A stretch of DNA of 64,000 nt from Acidobacteriaceae bacterium UBA1307 (GTDB lineage: Bacteria > Acidobacteriota > Terriglobia > Terriglobales > Acidobacteriaceae). This document shows positions 26,648 through 35,499 of this stretch, one piece after another. Position numbers and translations under genes: made by a program. The DNA is taken from positions 461 through 64,460 of the forward strand of contig DBTV01000006.1 of assembly GCA_002307235.1 (NCBI GenBank), given 5' to 3'. The notes beneath the pieces were generated by a model. The model searched no databases. It was not told the origin of the DNA and saw only the letters and a program-made list of their open reading frames with translations. Each line of letters opens with the position of its first letter. The first letter of the stretch is position 1.

Positions 26648-27610
26648 GTGGAACTGTTTCACGGTGTAAATATCGACTGGCTCAAGAAGAAGTGGTACTT
26701 CCTGGGCTTCTCTCTGCTGTTTAGCGTGGCTGGCATCATCTCGATGGCCTCGCACTGGGCCACGATTGGCAGCCCGGTTCCGCTGGGCGTGGACTTCCGC
26801 GGTGGCACCGAGGTGCAACTGCAGTTTGCCTCGACGCCGGATGTGGGCGCGATCCGCTCGGCGCTGTCGAATGCCGGCATCAAGGATGCCAGCGTGGTGA
26901 CCTACAACGTGCCGTCGGCCAACGAAGTGTTGGTGAGCCTGCCCGAACAGCACAACGAAAACGCGCTCGATGCGGGCCGTGGACAGATCGTCGAGGCGCT
27001 CAAGGCGCACTACGCGAATCCCTTCCAGGTGCGCGACGTGCAGGTGGTGGGACCGACGGTCGGCAAGCAGCTTGAGCTGCAGGCGATCAAGGCGACGCTG
27101 CTTTCGCTGGCGGGCATGCTGGTGTATCTGTGGTTCCGCTTCCAGCTGATCTATGGTGTCGCCGCCGTGGTTGCGGTCTTCCACGATACGCTGATCACCA
27201 TCGGTTTCTTCGCGCTGACCAATCAGGAACTGAGCCTGACGGTGATTGCCGCCATCCTCACTCTGGTTGGCTATTCCATGAATGACACGATCGTGGTCTT
27301 TGACCGCATTCGCGAGAATCTGCGGCTGACGCATCGGGATTCACTGGCCGATGTGGTCAATCGCAGCATCAACCAGACGTTGAGCCGGACGGTGTTGACC
27401 TCGGGCCTGACGTTTTTGACGGTGCTGTCGCTGTATGTTTTCGGCGGCCAGGTTCTGCATGGTTTTGCTTTCGCTCTCGTCGTGGGTATTCTGATCGGTA
27501 CCTATTCCTCCATCGCCGTAGCCTCTCCGATGCTGGTTGCCTGGCAGGAGTGGCGGGCCAAGAACGGTAAGGCAGTTTCCTTGCCCGCGGCCAAGCGTAC
27601 GCGCGCGTAA
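26648..27610 (+). CDS. secF: Protein translocase subunit SecF
   Basis: A 320-residue partner of SecD with the conserved LGVDFRGGTEVQLQF periplasmic motif and RDVQVVGPTVGKQLELQA. The RND-type helices include FHDTLITIGFFALTNQELSL, GYSMNDTIVVFDRIRENLR and NQTLSRTVLTSGLTFLTVLS. The start is GTG at 26648, preceded by GGGGAGAG. The 98-bp gap after secD holds a short GGGAC-type dispersed repeat. The C-terminal tail is basic (KRTRA). Complete. Confidence 0.97.
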   Translation: MELFHGVNIDWLKKKWYFLGFSLLFSVAGIISMASHWATIGSPVPLGVDFRGGTEVQLQFASTPDVGAIRSALSNAGIKDASVVTYNVPSANEVLVSLPEQHNENALDAGRGQIVEALKAHYANPFQVRDVQVVGPTVGKQLELQAIKATLLSLAGMLVYLWFRFQLIYGVAAVVAVFHDTLITIGFFALTNQELSLTVIAAILTLVGYSMNDTIVVFDRIRENLRLTHRDSLADVVNRSINQTLSRTVLTSGLTFLTVLSLYVFGGQVLHGFAFALVVGILIGTYSSIAVASPMLVAWQEWRAKNGKAVSLPAAKRTRA

Positions 27611-27860
27611 AGATTTTTGCGGTCTGTCCCGTCTAACGGGACACAGGAGACGGGCAGGCCGTGAAAAAGCGTGCGAAGCGGGACGCCAGGGAAGAGTCTT
27701 TACGTTGATTTCATGTAGGTTTTGTTAGTCTGTACGACAGGGGGAGCGCGATTTTGGTAAGGGTATCGCGCCTCTTCGGAAACTAAGTTCACCTCGGGAA
27801 CATTTCACGATTCCGCGGTGTCTAAATAGAGGTAACCAACACCCCGATTCGAGGCTGGCC

Positions 27861-28589
27861 ATGTTTGAAGATTCCACATTTGAATCCGGAGGCAAGATCA
27901 AAACCAAGAGCGGACGTTGGATGATGTTCACCTTCATCACCAATGCTTCGGTCCTGGTGCTCTTGATCTTGATTCCTCTGATCTATCCTGAGGCGCTGCC
28001 CAAGGGCGCTATGCAGACGATGCTGTTTGCGCCGCCTCCGCCACCGCCGCCTCCGCCACCGCCGCCACCGCCGCAGGCTGAAGTTCACGTGGTGCACGCG
28101 GTGCAGTCGGAGATGATGAATAATCAGCTTGTGGCCCCGACGCGCATTCCGCACAACATCACGATGGTGGCGGAAAAGGAAGCTCCCTCTTCGAGCTTTG
28201 GCGTGGCCGGCATGGAAGGCCTGGGCGGTTCGGGCACTCCGGTGACGGATAGCATGCTCAACTCAAAGCCGGCACCGAAGGTGCAGGCCGCGGCTCCGAA
28301 AAAGGTGAATATTTCGGCCGGCGTCATGCAGGGCATGTTGATCGTCAAGACGCAGCCGACGTATCCTCCGATTGCCAAGGCTGCCCGCGTTTCGGGTACC
28401 GTGGTTCTGCAGGCGACGATCTCCAAGTCTGGCACGATCGAAAACCTGCACGTGATCAGCGGTCCGGCGATGTTGCAGCAGGCTGCCCGCGACGCCGTGA
28501 TGCAGTGGCGTTACAAGCCCTACTTGCTCAACAACGAGCCGGTAGAAGTGGAGACCACGGTCAACGTGATCTTTACCCTGGGCGGATGA
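27861..28589 (+). CDS. tonB: TonB family energy transducer
   Basis: A 242-residue inner-membrane-anchored protein that carries proton-motive energy to outer-membrane receptors. It has an N-terminal cytoplasmic segment and one membrane helix at about 26-48 (MFTFITNASVLVLLILIPLI). A run of 14 consecutive prolines (about 57-70) replaces the usual Pro-Lys/Pro-Glu spacer. A C-terminal TonB domain at about 160-240 follows (TQPTYPPIAKAARVSGTVVL; ISKSGTIENLHVISGPAML; WRYKPYLLNNEPVEVETTVN). exbB and two exbD genes follow directly, making a complete motor cluster. Receptors such as the one at 1967-5434 are likely clients. Confidence 0.93.
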   Translation: MFEDSTFESGGKIKTKSGRWMMFTFITNASVLVLLILIPLIYPEALPKGAMQTMLFAPPPPPPPPPPPPPPQAEVHVVHAVQSEMMNNQLVAPTRIPHNITMVAEKEAPSSSFGVAGMEGLGGSGTPVTDSMLNSKPAPKVQAAAPKKVNISAGVMQGMLIVKTQPTYPPIAKAARVSGTVVLQATISKSGTIENLHVISGPAMLQQAARDAVMQWRYKPYLLNNEPVEVETTVNVIFTLGG

Positions 28590-28730
28590 TGAAATCCTTG
28601 GCTCCCCGTCAGAGGTTAAGGGGCAGGGAGCCTCGCTCTTGAACCGAATGCGAATCCGAAAGACGCGCATTCTCAGCACCCGTAAGGGAACATTCAGTTC
28701 ACAAGAAAACTCCTTAGGAGGAACGATTCA

Positions 28731-29477
28731 GTGATTCTCGCTCAGCTTGCACATTTCGCTTCGCACTCGGTTAGCAGCCTTGCCCTGTTTCTGCAGGAAG
28801 GCGAGCAGACGGTCAGCTTCAGCCCGATGGGCCTTTGGGAACACATGGGCTTCTTGGCCAAGACCGTGGCCGTTGTCCTGTTCGTTGAGTCCATCTGGTC
28901 GTTGGCTGTGATGATCGACCGCTACATCTACTTCACGGCTGCCCGCAAGCAGTCGCGTGAGTTCGCACCGAAGGTCGCTGGCGCTCTGAAGAACGCCAAC
29001 CTGGCCGAGGCGATCAAGATTGCTGACCGCAGCAAGAAGTCCCACCTGGCCGAGGTTGTTACCGCTGGCCTGCAGGAGTTCAATGCTTCGGCTGGCGCCG
29101 CCACCGAGGACACGATTGCCAGCTCGGGCCGCGCTCTGGAGCGCGCCGAGGCCATTGTTCACGCCAAGCTGAAGCGCGGCCTGTCGGTTCTGGCCACCAT
29201 CGGCGCGACGGCTCCGTTCGTCGGCCTGTTCGGTACGGTTTGCGGTATTTTGAACGCCTTCCAGCAGATCGCCACGCAGAAGACCTCGGGCATCGGCGCG
29301 GTTGCCGGCGGTATTTCGGAAGCTCTGGTCACCACCGCTTTCGGTCTGCTCGTCGCCATCCCGGCCGTTATGGCCTTCAACTACTTCACCGGCCGCGTTG
29401 AGTCGTTCGACGTTGAGATGGACAACTCCTCGAGCGAGCTCGTGGACTACTTCATCAAGCAGAGCCACAAGAAGTAG
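28731..29477 (+). CDS. exbB: MotA/TolQ/ExbB proton channel protein
   Basis: A 248-residue inner-membrane subunit that forms the proton channel with ExbD. It has a first membrane helix (HMGFLAKTVAVVLFVESIWS) and a cytoplasmic helical domain. The conserved MotA/TolQ pair of helices follows (LSVLATIGATAPFVGLFGTV; GGISEALVTTAFGLLVAIPA), including the TAPFVGLFGTVxGI signature. Start: GTG at 28731 with AGGAGG seven bases upstream. It lies 141 bp after tonB and 145 bp before the first exbD. ExbB rather than TolQ is preferred because of tonB. Confidence 0.94.
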   Translation: MILAQLAHFASHSVSSLALFLQEGEQTVSFSPMGLWEHMGFLAKTVAVVLFVESIWSLAVMIDRYIYFTAARKQSREFAPKVAGALKNANLAEAIKIADRSKKSHLAEVVTAGLQEFNASAGAATEDTIASSGRALERAEAIVHAKLKRGLSVLATIGATAPFVGLFGTVCGILNAFQQIATQKTSGIGAVAGGISEALVTTAFGLLVAIPAVMAFNYFTGRVESFDVEMDNSSSELVDYFIKQSHKK

Positions 29478-29622
29478 CTAACTGGAGCGAGAACCTGCGG
29501 CAGGGCAGCAGAGGTGCAAGAAGCTCTACTGCCCGCCGGTTTCAAGTTCGCACTCAGTCGGTTTGAACGAATAAAAAGGCCGGACGATCGGCAAGCAAAT
29601 TCAAACGCACGGAGTCCCTACA

Positions 29623-30069
29623 ATGGGCATTGCGAAACGCAAAGTAGGCGCCAACATTAACGCCAACATCAATGTAACCCCGATGGTGGACGTAATGCTC
29701 GTGCTGCTGATTATCTTTATGGTCATCACCCCGATGTTGCAGAACAAGGTGTCGGTCGAAATGGCAAAGGTGGATAACGCCACCTCCATGCCAGATGCGG
29801 ACAAGGAAGACGCCATTGTTGTTGCCGTGACCCGGGATGGTGGAGTTTATCTGGGACAGAATAAGGTTTCCGTTGCGGATATCGGCTCGAAGGTCAGCGA
29901 AAAGCTGGCAGACAAGCCGGGCAAGACGGTCTATTTCCGCGCTGATGCGCGTGCACAGTTCCGGGCGTTTGAAGACGCCGTCGACGGTGTGCGTACCTCG
30001 GGTGTGGATCAGATCGGTTTGTTGACGCAGAAGAAGGACGGCAACCTCGCCGGATCGGCCGCTGAGTAA
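29623..30069 (+). CDS. exbD: ExbD/TolR family biopolymer transport protein (first copy)
   Basis: 148 residues. A single N-terminal membrane helix (VDVMLVLLIIFMVITPML) carries the Asp that is protonated in the ExbBD motor, preceded by the family NINVTPM motif, and is followed by a periplasmic domain (KEDAIVVAVTRDGGVYLGQN; VYFRADARAQFRAFEDAVDG). ATG at 29623. A second, divergent exbD follows 54 bp later, so the motor may assemble a mixed ExbD dimer. Confidence 0.94.
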   Translation: MGIAKRKVGANINANINVTPMVDVMLVLLIIFMVITPMLQNKVSVEMAKVDNATSMPDADKEDAIVVAVTRDGGVYLGQNKVSVADIGSKVSEKLADKPGKTVYFRADARAQFRAFEDAVDGVRTSGVDQIGLLTQKKDGNLAGSAAE

Positions 30070-30123
30070 GCGGGGTCCGAGTCCCACTAACGATTTTTTG
30101 CGGTACACGAGGAGTTTTTAGCC

Positions 30124-30561
30124 ATGGCAATGACAACTGGAGGCGGGGGAGGCTACTCGTCCGACATTAACGTAACGCCCATGATCGACGTCCTGCTGGT
30201 GCTGTTGATCATCTTCATGGTCATCGTACCGGTAACGCCGAAGGGCTTGGACGCGATGGTGCCCCAGCCGCCGAAGCATCCGGAACAGCAGAACAAGCAG
30301 AACGATCGTACGATCGTGGTGCAGGTGCTGCATATGCCGGGAGCTGCGCCGACCTACAAGATCAATGAAGATCCTGTGGCCAAGGGCGATCTGCGGGCCA
30401 AGCTGGACGCCATCTATGCCAATCGCGCGGAGAAGATCATGTTCGTGCGTGGCGACGACGACGTGAACTTCCAGTACGTCGCCGAAGTGATCGACATCGG
30501 CCGTGGCGCGGGTGTGGATCACATCGGTCTGATGACGCCGAAGATTCAGGCAGGTCAGTAA
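30124..30561 (+). CDS. exbD: ExbD/TolR family biopolymer transport protein (second copy)
   Basis: 145 residues. It has a glycine-rich N-terminus, DINVTPMIDVLLVLLIIFMV with the essential Asp in the membrane helix, and a periplasmic domain beginning about residue 45. The periplasmic parts of the two copies differ markedly; this one has a Pro/Gln-rich lead (MVPQPPKHPEQQNKQ), so they are not a recent duplication. AGGAG lies upstream of the ATG. It is the fourth gene of the tonB-exbB-exbD-exbD cluster. Two ExbD paralogues per cluster occur in Bacteroidota and Acidobacteriota. Confidence 0.94.
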   Translation: MAMTTGGGGGYSSDINVTPMIDVLLVLLIIFMVIVPVTPKGLDAMVPQPPKHPEQQNKQNDRTIVVQVLHMPGAAPTYKINEDPVAKGDLRAKLDAIYANRAEKIMFVRGDDDVNFQYVAEVIDIGRGAGVDHIGLMTPKIQAGQ

Positions 30562-30816
30562 GCAGCGTGCAGCAGCAATCGGCTCCGGCCCTGAGGCCGA
30601 CGCCGGTTGCAGCCGCTAAGCGTGTGAGAATCTGGCTGGTAGCAGGAAAGCAGCAATGCTTTGCGAGTGCCAGCCGCGTCCGGAAGCCGAATCTCCGGGT
30701 GGTGGCAGAGTACAATTCTTTTGATCCTGGTTCCGGTTGCTCCCGCCCGGTGCCAGTTGAACAGATTCCAGGCGCGCAACCATCTAGGCCATCGCCTGAA
30801 GGAGAAGGATACGAAC

Positions 30817-31653
30817 ATGAATCGACCCGCACGTATTACGGCGTTCGCGGTGACCCTTGCCGGCATGGTGCTTGCCATGAGCGGGTGCAACCAGCTTGCA
30901 GCCCGAGATCAGCTGAACAAGGGAGTGGAAGCGTACAAAAGCGCACACTACGAAGAGGCGATCGGTCACTTCCAGAAGGCCACGCAGCTAGACCCGAACC
31001 TGCCGACCGCCAAGACGTATCTGGCGACGGCTCTGGCGCAGAACATCGTCCCCGGACTGGAGACGCCTGAGAACATCAAGACCGCCGAACAGGCGATTGC
31101 GATCTTCAAGGATGTCTTGGCCAAGGATCCGAACGATGTGAACAGCCTCAAGCAGATCGCCGGCATCTACTACCAGATCAAGAAGAACGATGACGCGAAG
31201 ACCTGGCAGAAGCAGGTTCTGGCCAAGGATCCGCACGATCCCGAGGCCGCTTACACCATCGGCGTGATCGATTGGGATGTGGCGCACAAGAACGTGCTGA
31301 CCGCGCTGCAGGCCGCTGGCTTGAATGATGATGGTCAGGGCAATGCCAAGGCTCCCAAGCAGGTGATGGAGGCCATCAAGGCCAAGAATGCTCCGCTGGT
31401 CGAGGAAGGTCTGCAGTTCTTGAATCAGGCCGTGGCGAACCGCGCCAACTATGACGACGCAATGGCGTATCTGAACCTGACCTATCGCCGCAAGGCTGAC
31501 CTGGACTTCGGCAATGCTGCCGCGGTCAAGGCCGATCTGGCCTCTGCCGACGAATGGCGCACCAAGGCCATGGGGACCCGCAAGGAAAACGAGGCCAAGA
31601 AGAACGCTGGACCGGTCGGCATCACGATGGATGCGAACGGCAAGTTGAAGTAA
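30817..31653 (+). CDS. TPR-repeat lipoprotein
   Basis: 278 residues. A lipoprotein signal (ITAFAVTLAGMVLAMSGC, lipobox Ala-Met-Ser-Gly-Cys) precedes TPR units: LNKGVEAYKSAHYEEAIGHF, ATQLDPNLPTAKTYLATALA, AIAIFKDVLAKDPNDVNSLK and QKQVLAKDPHDPEAAYTIGV. The tail (AGPVGITMDANGKLK) is extended. ATG at 30817 follows a GAAGGAGAAGG ribosome site. It lies 255 bp after the TonB/ExbBD genes on the same strand, and a strong terminator follows. Such proteins may scaffold envelope complexes; a link to the TonB system is suggested by position only. Confidence 0.82.
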   Translation: MNRPARITAFAVTLAGMVLAMSGCNQLAARDQLNKGVEAYKSAHYEEAIGHFQKATQLDPNLPTAKTYLATALAQNIVPGLETPENIKTAEQAIAIFKDVLAKDPNDVNSLKQIAGIYYQIKKNDDAKTWQKQVLAKDPHDPEAAYTIGVIDWDVAHKNVLTALQAAGLNDDGQGNAKAPKQVMEAIKAKNAPLVEEGLQFLNQAVANRANYDDAMAYLNLTYRRKADLDFGNAAAVKADLASADEWRTKAMGTRKENEAKKNAGPVGITMDANGKLK

Positions 31654-31675
31654 GCCTCGCAACTCGATTCAAACA

Positions 31676-31706
31676 AACGGCCTCCGCAGATCGCGGGGGC
31701 CGTTTT
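31676..31706 (+). terminator. Intrinsic terminator after the TPR lipoprotein gene
   Basis: A 10-bp stem (31678-31687 with 31693-31702, one T-G pair), a five-base loop and T4. It closes the tonB/exbBD/TPR region. Confidence 0.82.
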
Positions 31707-31815
31707 GCATTGGTCTATTGTTTTTGCGTAGAGTGGTTCGTCTCAATTTTCCTGGAGCGTGCGCCGGGAGTGGATGTTTACGCAAGAATTTTAATTCCTG
31801 AAAAGAGGAGTGGTC

Positions 31816-34158
31816 ATGCGAAGTGCCTTGGTGTGGAAGTGGATGTGGAGGACAGTCGCGCTGTGTGCGTGTGCGTCCATGGGGTTTGGGCAGGCGGAGA
31901 TGCACCGGACGTATCCGCATCCGGCGGCGATGAGCGTCGAGCCGACGGCGCAGGGGTTGAGTGCGCGCAACGAGGGGGAATCGCTCCATGTGACTGTATG
32001 CGCGCCCGGCGTGGTGCATGTGACGGCTCGGCCTGTCGGGGATGACGCGAAGCCTCTGGAGCGGCCCTGGATGCTCGCCAATGCATGCCCTGGCGCTCCG
32101 TTCACGCTGACGCAGGCCGGTGAGCTGCGCGTATTGAAGACCGAAGGGCTCACGGTTGAGCTGAATCCGCAGAGCGGGAGCCTGCGGTTTCGCGGGGCCG
32201 ACGGCCATACGCTGACGCGCGAACACGATAATCTGCCGCGCACCTATGACAGCTCTCCGGCCAGCGGGCTCTACAAGGTGATTGAGCGCTTCGGGCCCGA
32301 TGCGAGCGAGGCGCTCTACGGGCTCGGCCAGCACCAGAGCGGCCTGTTCAACTATCGCGGCACGACGGTCGAGCTGGGGCAGAACAACACCGACATCGCG
32401 ATTCCGCTGCTGCTGTCGAGCAAGGGCTACGGCATCCTGTGGAACACGGCCAGCTTCGGCTACGTCGACAACCGCTTTCCGCTTGAGCTGAACTTTGAGG
32501 CCGCGGCGAGCGATGGCGTTGATTACTACCTGATCTACGGGCCGGAGATGGACCAGATTCTGCGCGCCTATCGCGGACTGACGGGCCACGCGCCGCTGTT
32601 GCCGCGCTGGGCCTATGGCTTCATCCAGTCCAAGGATCGTTACAAGACGCAGGCCGAGCTGCTCGAGGTGGCCGCGCAGTACAGGGCGCGCAAAATTCCC
32701 ATGGACGGGCTGGTGCAGGACTGGTTCTGGTGGCGGAACAATGGCGAGGGTGACCCGGTCTTCAACGAGGGGTACCCGGATGTGCCGGCGACCCTGAAGA
32801 CGTTGCACGACGAGCATGTGCACACGCTGATCTCGGTCTGGGGGCTGATGGACGAGGGCTCGAAGAACTATCAGGAGATTGCCCGGCAGGGCTTCGAGAT
32901 TCCTGGCACGCACGTCTACGATCCGACCAATGCGGCGGGCCGCGATTTTTATTGGAAGCAGTTGCCGGGCAAGCTCTTTGCCGAGGGCTGGGACGGCTTC
33001 TGGCTCGATAGCGCCGAGCCCGAGGAGAGCTGGCCGCATGGGGGCGACGCGATTCTGCGCTACAAGCCGCTGGCCATCGGCAGCGGTCTTGCCTACACGA
33101 ATCTCTTTCCCTTGATGCATAACCTGGGCGTGCAGGAGAACTGGAAGAAGGCGAATGAGGACAAGCGCACGCTGCTGCTGACGCGCTCGGCCTTTCTGGG
33201 CCAGCAGCGCGTGGGCGCGATGGTCTGGTCGGGCGACGTCTACGCAAGCTGGTGGGCGCTCAGGCGGCAGGTGCCGGCGGGGCTGAACTTTGCTCTGTCG
33301 GGCTATCCGTACTGGACGACCGACATCGGCGGCTATCACCCGCTCTTCGACAAGCAGGCTGATACACCAGAGTATGAGGAGCTGTATGCGCGTTGGTTCG
33401 AGTACGGCGCCTTCTGTCCCATCTTCCGCACGCACGGCCATCGCGACCACAACGAGATCTGGACCTATCCACGGATTGCGCCCGCGCTGGTTGCCGTCGA
33501 CAAGCTGCGCTACCGTCTGCTGCCCTACGTCTACGCGCAGGCATGGAAGGTAACGAGCGAGGATGCGACGATCCAGCGTCCGCTGGTGATGGACTTCCGC
33601 GCCGACGAGCGGACGCACGAGATCAGCGACGAGTTTCTCTTCGGGCCGTCGATTCTGGTGAGCCCAGTGCTCGAGGAGCACGCGATCCGCCGCACGGTCT
33701 ATCTGCCAGAGGGCGCGGCCTGGTTCGACTTTTGGACGGGCAAGCGTGTGGAGGGCGGCCAGCAGATTACCGCCGAAGCACCGCTCGACCGGATTCCGCT
33801 CTATGTGCGGGCGGGCTCGATTGTGCCGATGGGGCCGGAGATTGAGTACACCGGTCAGGCCAGCGATCCGATCGAGCTGCGCATTTATCCCGGAGCCGAT
33901 GCGCACTTCACGCTCTACGAGGATGAGGGCGACAGCTACCGCTATGAGAAGGGCGCGCATGCGACCATTGCGCTCGACTGGAAGGATGCGACGCGCACCC
34001 TGCAGGTGGGCGCGCGCGCGGGCAGCTTCCCGACGATGGCCCCCGGGCACAGCTTCCACGTGGTTCTGGTGCGCGCAGGCCACGGCACCGGCGGCGCGGT
34101 GGCCGGGGCCGACAAGAGCGTGGCCTATGAGGGGAAGGCGGTCGAGGTGCGGTTTTAA
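31816..34158 (+). CDS. Glycoside hydrolase family 31 (alpha-glucosidase/alpha-xylosidase type)
   Basis: A 780-residue exported enzyme. The signal peptide (TVALCACASMGFGQA) is followed by the GH31 N-terminal galactose-mutarotase-like domain (EALYGLGQHQSGLFNYRG). The catalytic TIM barrel (PLLPRWAYGFIQSKDRYKTQ, IPMDGLVQDWFWW) has the nucleophile Asp398 in GFWLDSAEPEE and the acid/base Asp474 in VWSGDV. Then come RTHGHRDHNEIW and a C-terminal DUF5110-like beta domain. GH31 enzymes release alpha-linked glucose or xylose from glycan ends. The DSAEPE form and the RYKTQAE barrel entry fit the alpha-xylosidase-like branch, but substrate cannot be fixed. ATG at 31816 follows AAGAGGAG by 5 bases. Confidence 0.92.
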   Translation: MRSALVWKWMWRTVALCACASMGFGQAEMHRTYPHPAAMSVEPTAQGLSARNEGESLHVTVCAPGVVHVTARPVGDDAKPLERPWMLANACPGAPFTLTQAGELRVLKTEGLTVELNPQSGSLRFRGADGHTLTREHDNLPRTYDSSPASGLYKVIERFGPDASEALYGLGQHQSGLFNYRGTTVELGQNNTDIAIPLLLSSKGYGILWNTASFGYVDNRFPLELNFEAAASDGVDYYLIYGPEMDQILRAYRGLTGHAPLLPRWAYGFIQSKDRYKTQAELLEVAAQYRARKIPMDGLVQDWFWWRNNGEGDPVFNEGYPDVPATLKTLHDEHVHTLISVWGLMDEGSKNYQEIARQGFEIPGTHVYDPTNAAGRDFYWKQLPGKLFAEGWDGFWLDSAEPEESWPHGGDAILRYKPLAIGSGLAYTNLFPLMHNLGVQENWKKANEDKRTLLLTRSAFLGQQRVGAMVWSGDVYASWWALRRQVPAGLNFALSGYPYWTTDIGGYHPLFDKQADTPEYEELYARWFEYGAFCPIFRTHGHRDHNEIWTYPRIAPALVAVDKLRYRLLPYVYAQAWKVTSEDATIQRPLVMDFRADERTHEISDEFLFGPSILVSPVLEEHAIRRTVYLPEGAAWFDFWTGKRVEGGQQITAEAPLDRIPLYVRAGSIVPMGPEIEYTGQASDPIELRIYPGADAHFTLYEDEGDSYRYEKGAHATIALDWKDATRTLQVGARAGSFPTMAPGHSFHVVLVRAGHGTGGAVAGADKSVAYEGKAVEVRF

Positions 34159-34162
34159 AAAC

Positions 34163-34254
34163 AGCCATTAGCCATTAGCTTCGAGCTTCTAGTTGAAAGG
34201 CAAAAGCAAAAAGCCAGGAGCTAGAGGCTAACGGCTAAGAGCTAATGGCTAACG
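34163..34254. repeat. AGCTA/TAGCC intergenic repeat, copy 1
   Basis: A run of imperfect direct and inverted copies of words such as GCCATTAGC, GAGCTTCTAG, GGAGCTAGAGGCTAACGG and AGAGCTAATGGCTAAC. Related runs are at 40720-40768 and 57704-57750. Each lies in a 3' gene flank near a terminator or hairpin. No coding. Confidence 0.75.
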
Positions 34255-34255
34255 C

Positions 34256-34285
34256 AAAAAGGCTCTCCACGCGGAGAGCCTTTTT
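34256..34285. terminator. Bidirectional terminator between GH31 and the SurA-like gene
   Basis: A perfect 13-base stem (A5GGCTCTCC / GGAGAGCCT5) with a four-base loop ACGC. It serves two convergent genes. Confidence 0.9.
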
Positions 34286-34305
34286 CGCGTGTACTTGCGC
34301 TGCTG

Positions 34306-35370
34306 CTACTGCGCGCCCTGCTTGAGCAGTTGTTCGGCGAAGTAGTTGCGGACCTTGGCTTCGTTGTGCAGGGTCTCGAAGTAGGCATTTTCGAGCAGTT
34401 GCGTGCGGCTGTTGTGCAACTGAGTGTGGATGGCCTGCTGCACGCGCGGGTCACTCAGGTCGCGCTGGCCAGCGGGCTCGCGCGAGATCAGCTTGTAGAT
34501 GGCAAAGCCCACCAGACCGCGCGGGCCCGCGACCGGAATTACGTCGGTGTACTGGTCGGCCTTGAGCTTGCTGATGAGGTTGTAGACCTCGCCATTGCTG
34601 CGCAGCGCCGACTCGGCAATGAAGCCCATGTCGCCGCCGTTCTGGGCCGTGCTCGGATCCTCGGAGAAGTTCATGGCCAGATTGCTGAAGTCCTCGCCGC
34701 TGTCGAGGCGATTGTGCAGGGTCTGGATCTTCTTTTTGGCGTCCGCCTCGCTGGAGGCCTTGCTGTTCTGCAGGTTGCCGGGCTGCTGCGCGGGCGCGGT
34801 GGTCACGGCGATCTGCGCCATGTGGTACTGCGGCTCGATGAAATTGAAATCGGCCTTGTGCGCGGAGTAGTAGGTGGCGATCTCGCCGTCGGTGATGTTG
34901 ATCTTCGACTCGATCTCCTTGTTGATGACCTTGGTGCGCGTAAGCAGGCGGCGCTGGTCGCGTTTGAAGTCGTCCAGCGTGATGTTGCGCATCTTCAACT
35001 GGTTGTCGAACTCTTCCTGCGTGTAGCGGGCCTTGATCTCGGTGACCTTAGCGTTGACCTCCTCGTCGCTGGCGACGAGATTGACCTTGGCGGCGTGCTG
35101 CTGCAGAATCTCCTCCTCGATCAACTGGTGGAGGATGCCGAGCCGTTGCACGTTGGCTTCTTCTTCGGAGGGTTTCTGCGGTGCATTGCCGATGCTGGCC
35201 TGGTAGTAGCGCTCAAGGTCGGCGCGCAGAATCGGTTTGCCATTGACCGTGGCGACGACATCGGCAGAAGGAGAACGATGGCAGGCGGCCAGGCTGAAGA
35301 CACAGGCGACCGCGACGGACGCAAGCACGAGTCGTCCAAAGCGCGAGCTGCTATTCGAGAATGCGTACAA
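34306..35370 (-). CDS. SurA-like periplasmic chaperone / parvulin peptidyl-prolyl isomerase lipoprotein
   Basis: 354 residues. The lipoprotein signal (RLVLASVAVACVFSLAAC) is followed by a SurA-type N-terminal helical domain (VVATVNGKPILRADLERYYQ; LGILHQLIEEEILQQHAAK). A parvulin domain comes next (EPQYHMAQIAVTTAP; DSGEDFSNLAMNFSEDPST; NGGDMGFIAESALRS), then a C-terminal helix. It helps outer-membrane barrel proteins fold, and the lptD gene just upstream on the same strand is a classic client. TTG at 35370 is chosen because AGGAG lies at 35379-35383, eight bases upstream, and the signal peptide then begins properly; a TTG at 35409 is the alternative. Confidence 0.88.
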   Translation of the reverse strand: MYAFSNSSSRFGRLVLASVAVACVFSLAACHRSPSADVVATVNGKPILRADLERYYQASIGNAPQKPSEEEANVQRLGILHQLIEEEILQQHAAKVNLVASDEEVNAKVTEIKARYTQEEFDNQLKMRNITLDDFKRDQRRLLTRTKVINKEIESKINITDGEIATYYSAHKADFNFIEPQYHMAQIAVTTAPAQQPGNLQNSKASSEADAKKKIQTLHNRLDSGEDFSNLAMNFSEDPSTAQNGGDMGFIAESALRSNGEVYNLISKLKADQYTDVIPVAGPRGLVGFAIYKLISREPAGQRDLSDPRVQQAIHTQLHNSRTQLLENAYFETLHNEAKVRNYFAEQLLKQGAQ

Positions 35371-35499
35371 GCTACTTTCTCCTAAGGAGCCGCGAGAGGG
35401 CCCCGGCAATCAAGGATAAATCCGGACCCCCGGGCAATGGTAGGCGAAAACAGAACAATTGCCCGGAGTCCAGAGGGAAAGATGGCCTTGGTTCGTTGA

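Noticed and set aside
31669..34083. 804-codon open frame on the minus strand
   Set aside because: Antisense to the GH31 gene, whose catalytic motifs and signal peptide are clear.
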